A DNA stretch of 64,000 nucleotides from Nemertoderma westbladi (Eukaryota > Xenacoelomorpha > Nemertodermatida > Nemertodermatidae). Both the position numbers and the translations under genes were made by a program. The stretch is taken from NCBI GenBank assembly GCA_032718475.1, contig JAUCBJ010002550.1:1-64000 (forward strand), in the 5' to 3' direction. Shown here piece by piece: positions 57,562 through 64,000 of the stretch. Under the pieces are notes generated by a model. That model was not told the origin of the DNA. It saw nothing but the letters and a program-made list of their open reading frames with translations, and made no database searches. Numbering within the stretch: the stretch's first letter is position 1; every line of letters starts with the position of its first letter.

Positions 57562-58956
57562 ATGTGTTTCCCAACCATATATGTAATATAATATATGAGG
57601 TCATAATATATATAATGTATAATATAATATCAGTCATCAGTGGGTCCAGTGCTAGTGTTGCTAGCCTGGTACAGATACAATAGCTATGCAGATATATCAG
57701 TACTGCTGTACATACATAGTCCAACCCGTCACCCAAGACAGTATCCAGCATGGCCTATAAGGATATAACAGTGAGGTGAGGAGGAGTGAGGAGATTGGAC
57801 GATAGTGTCCAGGTGAGAAAAATTGTGTGAGGAGAAAGGGCGATCGTCTAAAACAGAGATGCCAGATGACTTGGTACAGCTTAACTCGCAGATGTACCAA
57901 GGATGGGTAGTAAGAACAAGCCCATGGGGACTAGTCTGGAAAACTAGTCCCAAGAAAAATATACCACCCCACATCCAATACTAGATTGGATTCCAGCGGA
58001 ATTGTAGCGCTCTTTAGGTTGATGCTATCTTCTCACCAGGAAGATAGCATGGGGGGGGGAGTGTGAGCGGATTCAATTCCCTGCACCACCCAGCGGAAAA
58101 TTGGGAAAGTGGCGTTTTACCAATTATGGTTGATTAGGTGACATTACCAATATAATGTCACCTAACAACCAAAGGGGGCAATATACATTCCCAGCTACGA
58201 GAAGAGATAACAGGCTACAAGCCATCTCAGGGAAAGCTAGCACGTGCGCACAGAGAATAGGGAGTGCCAGGGGAAAGAGTAGCCAATGGTGGGGCAGATA
58301 GCCACTGTGATTGGAGCGCATCCATTGGTTAGACCAAAGTAGATAGAAGTTTATTGTGTGTATTCATATATTAACCGTTGCCATATTGATTGTGCCTTTA
58401 GTTGGTTTGTACAGTTTAGAGGTCGAATGGTTTTCAACCGTCGTCGCCAGTACTGCTATTCCTATTGTACTGTATTACCGGTACATACTGACATATCTGA
58501 GATTAACAACATTAACATCAGAACTCAGCTTATTCTACCGGCCTTTGGCCTTTCAGCCCCACAGCATTTTAGTCACCAGGAACACGGCGACGCATATCAA
58601 ACCACGACAAAACCCGATCGGGATTCCTTTGCCAACTCAGGGAATCCCATCACAATTTGCTGTACCAGTATCAACATTATTTCCTGTAAGAAAGGTATTT
58701 TCATCAGTATTTAAATTATCAACTACGTTATTATTAATATTAACGTTCCTACTAAACGTATTGTCATTACCCCCCCCCCCCCCCCCCTCCCCCATACGCC
58801 CGGTCACACCAGTTCTGTGTTTGTTGCCCAGTACCTGTAACTGGAGTATTGACAAAGGTTTCCATCACCCCTGGTTCCTCATAAATACTTCCCGAACCAG
58901 CTTCGCTCTCTGTTAAACCCATTTTTGCCAGTTCAAATCGGCGCTTTTGTTTCGCC
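57562..58956. other. Region with hairpins and poly(C), probably including the Gypsy 5' LTR
   Basis: No supported gene. A frame at 58356-58916 (plus) and its counterpart on minus span a C18 run (58770-58787) and have no family features. Three hairpins are listed separately. The Gypsy LTR end is not definable from one copy. Confidence 0.55.
57927..58165. repeat. Three short perfect hairpins
   Basis: 57927-57935 with 57943-57951 (9 bp), 58022-58031 with 58041-58050 (10 bp), and 58134-58146 with 58153-58165 (13 bp, extended by 5 more pairs after a one-base bulge). Loops are 6-9 bases. Three in 240 bp is more than chance suggests. Confidence 0.85.
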
Positions 58957-59258
58957 TACTACTACTAGGATCGGCATGCTGCATTGCAGCTGCATTTTTA
59001 AGAATGCTGTGCCGGCTTATCGACAAAATTGCACCGCCACAACTCCCTATCACCCATGACATTTGCTAGATCATCCGCATCTTCAAGGCCAGTGTCCTTT
59101 AAGATGCGTCTCAAGAAAGTCATGGGCTGTCCACCATGCTTATTCACTCCATGAGGCTGCCAAAGTACAAGATTATGCACTGGCTGGTCCTCACGGCGAA
59201 AGCAATTTCCTGCAAAGTGGAGGCGATTTTGTTCCAGTGTCAAGCTCGGGGGAACCAA
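58957..59258 (-). mobile_element. LINE-A, second copy (3' end only)
   Basis: Matches 6870-7175: the same (TAG)n tail, stem-loop, stop and C-terminal codons (NRLHFAGNCFRREDQPVH), with a few substitutions. The match stops at GGGGAACCAA (59258), where another LINE begins in the same orientation. Confidence 0.92.
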
Positions 59259-60230
59259 GAATTGAACACTGGGGAACCCCATTAACTTTAGTTATACAAC
59301 TTGAGCGCGTTTCACCTATGGCGACATATTGCTCTCTGTCAGACAGTGAGAACCAATTGCAGGTACTCTGAGTGGCCCCCATAGCCCCAAGCTTTTGGAT
59401 TACGGTTTGGTGATCTACGCAATCAAATGCTTTACGCAGGTCAATTAGCACCATTCATGTGAGTTGTCCATTATCAATAGACCACGCGTATATGGTTGTC
59501 CAATAGCATAATAGATGACTATGTTGAACATCCTTGCCGGTAACTAGACTGCAGAGGGTTCATAATGTTGTTTGATACCAAGTGGTACACCCATTGGTCG
59601 AATACGATGCGTTCTAGAATCTTTGATAGAATTGGTAATAATGAAATTGGCCGAAAGTTTCCACGAACCAGATTGGATCCTTTTTTCTTGTAAATAGGGT
59701 TTAAGCGAGCAGTTTTGTAGATCTGTGGAAATGTTGATGTTTCTATGGATAAGTTAACAATGTGTGTGAAAGGCTTTACTAGCGAGTCCAGGCCATCCCT
59801 AATAACTCTAGCGGGGATTAGGTCAGGGCCAGTTGCTTTGTTGACATCTACTGTATATTCTGGAATATTTTACCGACTTCAGCTTGTCACCGGGTGAAGT
59901 GAGAATGAATTTGTAATAACCCCTTGGACGGAGTAGTAAGCTGGTACTGTAGCATTGTCGTTATAGAGCCCAGATGGAGTAGGTAACTGGGAAACCAGGT
60001 CATTGGCAATATTTGCGTAGTATTTGTTGAACTCATCGCATATAGTCTTGGTATCGTGACACACATTATCTTGAATTATTAGTCGATTAATTTGTTTGCC
60101 AGAAGCTCCCTATGTCTTTTTGTTGTCGGTCCAATTGTCTTTTAAGCCTTCCAGAGTTTCTTGGTATCGCCATTTGTATCTTCGAGTGTTTTCCTTATAT
60201 GACACTTTTTTGGTTTTAATCATGTTATTT
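59259..60230 (-). pseudogene. LINE-B reverse transcriptase relic
   Basis: On the minus strand: a start region with NGDTKKLWKALKDNWTDNKK (about 60110-60170), DTKTICDEFNKYYANI, then DVNKATGPDLIPARVIRDGL, FRPISLLPILSKILERIVF, DLRKAFDCVDHQ (catalytic Asp) and VNGVPQCSILG. GVPQG is changed to GVPQC. There are several frame breaks, for example near 59870 and 59450. It stops inside RT at 59259, where LINE-A follows. It resembles the CR1/Jockey group. Confidence 0.82.
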
Positions 60231-60321
60231 ATTCTATTCATTTAATTTAATTTAATTTAATATTTCATTTATTATTGTAAAGATGGTTTGGTTTATTATT
60301 TTGGTTAGGGTTAGTTGGTCA

Positions 60322-60466
60322 GGCCTCAACCATAACTAAAACCACAACTGTCATGTAACCCTAACCCTAAGTCATACATAATCTAAGAAATTCCACTAAA
60401 TTTCATAGATTATGACTTAGGGTTAGGGTTACTTACAACATGACAGTTTTAATTATGGTTGAGGCC
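60322..60466. mobile_element. 145-bp foldback element with telomere-like arms
   Basis: Arms starting GGCCTCAACCATAA pair along about 65 bases with small indels. Both arms contain TAACCCTAACCCTAAG, two copies of the metazoan telomeric hexamer, so the plus strand shows CCCTAA on the left and TTAGGG on the right. No coding. It looks like a MITE or foldback; no target duplication was seen. Confidence 0.8.
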
Positions 60467-60692
60467 GCCACTACTGTAAACCAGCGAGTTTCATACAGTA
60501 TAAAAATCCAATGGCCGTGTGGGTACCCCAAACTGCATATTCCCACATAATAACATACTGGTAACATCAACATTTTTGTAATACAGTTAATGACTATGAC
60601 TTAAATTTTAGTGATGTTTTAAAAGAAGGGATTAACCTGTTTGTACCGTTCAGAACACCAAAAAATACTAGTAAAAAAGTTATCCAATTTAT

Positions 60693-61690
60693 GTAAAACG
60701 TCTACAACGTGTCAAAAAGCTGCTGTGGAGACACCGCCACACAGCATCTGGTATGCGAGAATATAAGAATGCGGCGCAAGCCGCCTCTAAAGCGGCCTAC
60801 CGGGCAACCTGCGAGAAAGAAACCAAAATATTGAATTCTGGTGACAGAAATCACATATTTAAGTACCTAAACTCGAAACGCAAAAACAAATCCGGTGTTG
60901 GTCCGTTGAATTACAAGGGCGACACGATTGTAGACGATAAAATTAAAGCCAAAATTCTAAGTGAAGTTCTCTCCGAAAACTTCACTGAAGATAATAACTC
61001 GGTTCCAATATTTACACGTAAAGTTGGTAACAATGTTAATTTGTCTAGTGTTGGTTTCAGCCCAGTTAATGTGTTAGTTATGCTAAATAAGCTCGCGTCT
61101 AAAAAGAGTAGGACCCCTGATGGATTGCCAGCAATTTTATTTGTTAAACTAGCGTGTTGTATAGCAGCCCCATTATCAGCAATCTTTCGAGTATCATTCG
61201 AAACGCACGCATTACCATCTGTCTGGCTGACGGCCAACATAATACCAACGTTCAAAAAAGGCGATCCGTCAGATCCTTATAACTATCGGCCTATATCCCT
61301 TATCTGTATTGCTTGTAAACTCATGGAAATGCGCATTAAACAGGTTTTAATAGATTATTTATTTTCTCATAAATTAATAAGTAGGGCACAACACGGTTTT
61401 TTACATCGTAAATCCACCTGTACTCAAATGCTAGAATGTGTTACTGATTGGTTCAATTTAATTGATAAACGACAGAACCTGGACATTATATATATAGACT
61501 TTGCAAAAGCCTTTGATTCGGTAGTTCACTCTAAATTACTACCAAAGCTCACTAGCTACGGTGTATACGGAGATCTGTTTTTATGGATACGTGCATTTCT
61601 ATGTAATAGAACCCAAAATGTACTTGTAGGTACCGAATCATCGGACTACTGTGTAGTTACATCGGGAACTATTCAGGGCAGTGTCTTGGG
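60693..61690 (+). pseudogene. LINE-C RT, N-terminal part
   Basis: Open frame from about 60693, with the first ATG at 60753 (MREYKNAAQAASK). Shows GPLNYKGDTI, SRTPDGLPAILF, YNYRPISLICIACKLME, AQHGFLHRKSTCTQML, and IIYIDFAKAFDSVVHSKLL with the first catalytic Asp. Ends in GTIQGSVLG at about 61690, after which the homologous reading moves to another frame. Confidence 0.88.
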
Positions 61691-62155
61691 CCAGTATTGT
61701 TTCTTTTATTTATTAATGATTTACCTGATGCATTGTTACCTGTATGTAATAAACTATTTGCTGATGACCTTAAGCTTTATGCACCGGAGGAAGATTGTGA
61801 TTCTCTAGCCTCAGCCCTTCAAAACTTGGAAGACTGGACTAGAAAATGGCAACTAACAGTAGCGGCGCACAAATGCTCGGTTGTTTACGTAGGTGGAAAT
61901 AATAATAAATTTGTTTATAATTTAAATGGTGCAGTGCTTAAATCAGTTACCTACTGTAAGGATCTAGGTTTAATCGTGTGTACGGACCTCAAATTTGATA
62001 AATACTGTAGGGAACAAGTTGCAAAAGCGTACAAAATACTGAACTGGATATTTCGTAGTGTACTGACAGCTAATATTAAAGCCCTGCTAACAGCATACAA
62101 GACTCTGGTAAGACCGTTGCTGGAATATTGCACACCCATATGGTCCGGTCCCCTT
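61691..62155 (+). pseudogene. LINE-C RT, catalytic FADD part
   Basis: Second frame, with FLLFINDLPDALLPVCNKLF and FADDLKLYAPEEDCDSL (FADD catalytic pair), then WQLTVAAHKCSVVYVGG and LVRPLLEYCTPIWSG. Homology leaves this frame near 62155 within a run of A (CACAAAAAAAAG). Confidence 0.88.
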
Positions 62156-62487
62156 TCACAAAAAAAAGTATTGACCTTGTTGAGAAAGTACAACGGTACT
62201 TTACCAGACGATTGTACGCTCGCTGCAAACTGCCGTATGTCAGTTACCTCAATCGCATACAGTATCTATCTGTGCAACCGTTAGAGGTGCGTAGAATTAT
62301 TTTCGACCTCAAAATGTTGTATCGTATAAAGCATGGTTTAGTAGATATAGATTTCAATAAGATGTTCACAAGTGCCCCAAGTGCTGGTCTACGTGGTCAT
62401 AATCATAAACTGTATGTTCCCCAATGTAGACTTCAAATCTGTAAGCATTCATTTTCTCACCGTGTTGTGCCCGTATGGAACTGTTGA
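62156..62487 (+). pseudogene. LINE-C C-terminal part
   Basis: Third frame: KSIDLVEKVQRYFTRRLYAR, LSVQPLEVRRIIFDLKMLYR and FSHRVVPVWNC, the typical C-terminal region of this LINE group (RRLLxDLxMxYKI...RVVxxWN). Stops at 62487. The 8-A run at the join is a likely slip site. Confidence 0.85.
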
Positions 62488-62917
62488 TGCCAAAAGTATA
62501 AATATTTTCTCCGTGCAATTATTAAAAACGGACTTACTTACCCACGCAAAATTCACTCGTTGATTCCAGTTTTTTTGCTTTACTTTTTTTTATTTTTATT
62601 TCATTTTCGATCATCACCATTTTTTATATTAATCACTATGTATACAATTATTCACACCCATAAGTGCCCTGAGCCTGGGTGGTTCTCTCCCACGACCACT
62701 TGTTTTAGCTACCGACAACTACAGTACATTACTTTTTACATGTCCGTGTTTTATTTTTATTCGTTTTGCTGTTTACCTTATGTACAAGTTACTTAACTAA
62801 TGTTGTGTTTGTTTGACCGATTGTTTTATTCGTGTATTGTGTATTGTATTGTGTAATGTTCTGTTTTTAACTACTTGATCCCTCGTGTAAATAAATAAAT
62901 AAATAAATAAATAAACA

Positions 62918-63439
62918 TACAGACTGACAGACTTACCAGACAGCCAGAATCAGAGATTGTACCGGTACCGTATTGTAATATTAATATTTAATGTACTGAT
63001 GTAGGCCTAGGCCTAATTCTGTAATATCATAATAATGCTGGAATGTTGTACCTAATTATTAACTACTGAAATAACAATAGGCCTATCTTAATAGATTGCA
63101 TATTAGGCTTGACTGTCAGACTGTTGATCGAAGGTTGGATTGGAATTGGTGATAGCAGGATAGGGGAAGCCACTATCTGACTATACAGCTATACCTTTAT
63201 ACGGTACGTCTGTACGTCAGTACGTTGATTCTCATCCAGTCATCGTGCATTTACAGATTTATTTGTGTATGCTGCAGTGCTGCAGTGCTGATAGTTGCGT
63301 TACCAGGTTCCCGTTTGCCGTTCCCAGTGCCCAGCTCAGCACCCAGTCCAGTAATTACCAGGGTCGCGTCTACACTGACGTGACAGGAATGGCTAAATTG
63401 TAATAATAAATATAAACGATTATTTCTGCATTTACAAAT
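62918..63439 (+). other. Upstream region of the myosin VI exon
   Basis: About 520 bases between the LINE-C tail and the ATG. It contains TAGGCCTAGGCCTAA (63003-63017) and GACTGACAGACTTACCAGACAGCC near 62922 in split repeats. Promoter and 5' UTR are likely here, but no TATA box or defined start is clear; an upstream non-coding exon is possible. Confidence 0.5.
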
Positions 63440-63574
63440 ATGCCGGGTTTAGAGGAACAAGCCATTGTTTGGGCTCCACATCAAACAGATGGATATCAGC
63501 TTGGAAAAGTCACTGATATTGGAACAAACACCATCACTGTGGATCCTTTCGAGATGCCAGGAGGAATATATTGT
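63440..63574 (+). CDS. MYO6: Unconventional myosin VI, first coding exon (partial gene)
   Basis: ATG at 63440 opens 45 codons ending at a canonical donor GTAAGT (63575-63580), phase 0. The peptide contains VWAPHQTDGYQLGKVTDIG, then TITVDPFEMPGG. This matches in order the N-terminal SH3-like start of myosin VI (VWAPHPTDGF...G...DIG....TI.P). Myosin VI is the minus-end-directed actin motor in endocytic and membrane traffic. The rest of the gene (motor domain and so on) lies to the right, beyond the window. This is the only host gene I can support. Alternatives are weak, because this N-terminus is characteristic. Confidence 0.85.
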
Positions 63575-64000
63575 GTAAGTTTACAGTTTAACGCATAACG
63601 GGATATACCGGTACCAGTCATCCAGTATACTGATATCTGGATGACAGTCAGAGTTTATGGTTTATATTGCCTGATTGCTGTATCAGTGTGTTGCATGGTG
63701 CATGGTGTTAGAATCTGGAATCCTGGAATCAGAAGGTACCGGTACGATCAGACGATTAGGGAGTAAGTAAGATGTTTAATGTTTAATGTTTAATAGTTTG
63801 GGTATAAGAAAGCTAATGCTTATGGAACCCGTACACACCAAAAGAAAGTCCAACTGAAAGTAATTATAACAGTACCGGTAAGTAATTAAGTATTGCGACC
63901 AATACCGACCATGTTTACGAAACAATGACAAAAACATATATAAAACAATTGGAACATAAAAGGACACAGTTAAATTAAAATAGTGTTCTTATAAAAATGG
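63575..64000 (+). other. First intron of the myosin VI gene (partial)
   Basis: Begins GTAAGT and reaches the window end without a visible acceptor followed by motor-domain coding sequence. Contains repeated TACCGGTACC words and TTTAATGTTTAATGTTTAAT near 63775. Small frames here are not supported. Confidence 0.7.

Larger units (their letters stand above)
60585..62917 (+). mobile_element. LINE-C, CR1/Jockey-group non-LTR element, frameshifted
   Basis: 5'-truncated copy. Readable protein starts near 60590 (DYDLNFSDVLKEGINLF), changes frame near 60690, then runs through RT and a C-terminal region, followed by an AT-rich 3' UTR and an (AAAT)n tail at about 62888-62915. Three frame breaks in all. 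Confidence 0.88.

Noticed and set aside
58356-58916. 186-codon ORF on the plus strand
   Set aside because: Spans a C18 run, has an overlapping minus frame of equal quality and no recognisable domain.

Overview
The window is metazoan nuclear DNA. It has no operons or Shine-Dalgarno-led genes, and it holds a long tandem satellite, LTR and non-LTR retrotransposons, minisatellites, and at the right edge one intron-containing host exon that I recognise as the first coding exon of an unconventional myosin VI. Frequent GGTACC/ACCGGT-rich and TAGGCCTA words, BEL/Pao and Ty3 elements and several LINE groups suggest a marine invertebrate. An echinoderm or another deuterostome is my guess; that is an impression, not a proof.

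Layout. (1) 1-41967 is one satellite array (37/41/42-bp units, about 20 kb of array in total, running off the left edge). It was opened by two insertions: a 5'-truncated LINE (LINE-A, 6864-8621, minus) and a giant BEL/Pao LTR retrotransposon (BEL-1, 21505-41824, plus). (2) BEL-1 has 1906-bp LTRs, a 5-bp target duplication (ATAAT) and a 12,735-bp interior: leader with three hairpin repeats, a 1603-codon gag-protease-RT frame, an in-frame TGA, the rest of RT, RNase H, a long Lys/repeat-rich linker, integrase with one frame break, then a third ORF with three CCHC knuckles. Its 3' LTR is split by a 3765-bp insert flanked by an 8-bp duplication (TAGCTCAG). That insert carries a 1.2-kb terminal-inverted-repeat transposon with its own 9-bp duplication. 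The nesting is therefore satellite > BEL-1 > 3.8-kb insert > TIR element. (3) 41968-47194 has no gene that I can support; it holds a 68-bp minisatellite and a GC-rich octamer repeat. (4) 47195-53720 is a decayed BEL-like gag/protease relic (plus), opened by BEL-2 (47420-52312, minus). BEL-2 is a young LTR element with LTRs that look identical and a GTTCC target duplication, but no integrase. (5) 53720-57433 is a Ty3/Gypsy gag-pol (minus) cut off inside integrase. (6) 57434-62917 holds short hairpins, a second LINE-A fragment fused to a different LINE (LINE-B), a foldback element, and a frameshifted CR1/Jockey-group LINE (LINE-C, plus). (7) 63440-63574 is the myosin VI exon, followed by an intron.

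Most distinctive are BEL-1's features: its size (16,547 bp without the insert), an accessory zinc-knuckle ORF downstream of pol, a 17-base motif repeated seven times in coding and non-coding sequence, three leader hairpins, and a tRNA-like pol III-type promoter pair inside each LTR, one of which was the site of the 3.8-kb insertion. All comparisons were made by eye; no database search or alignment program was used.
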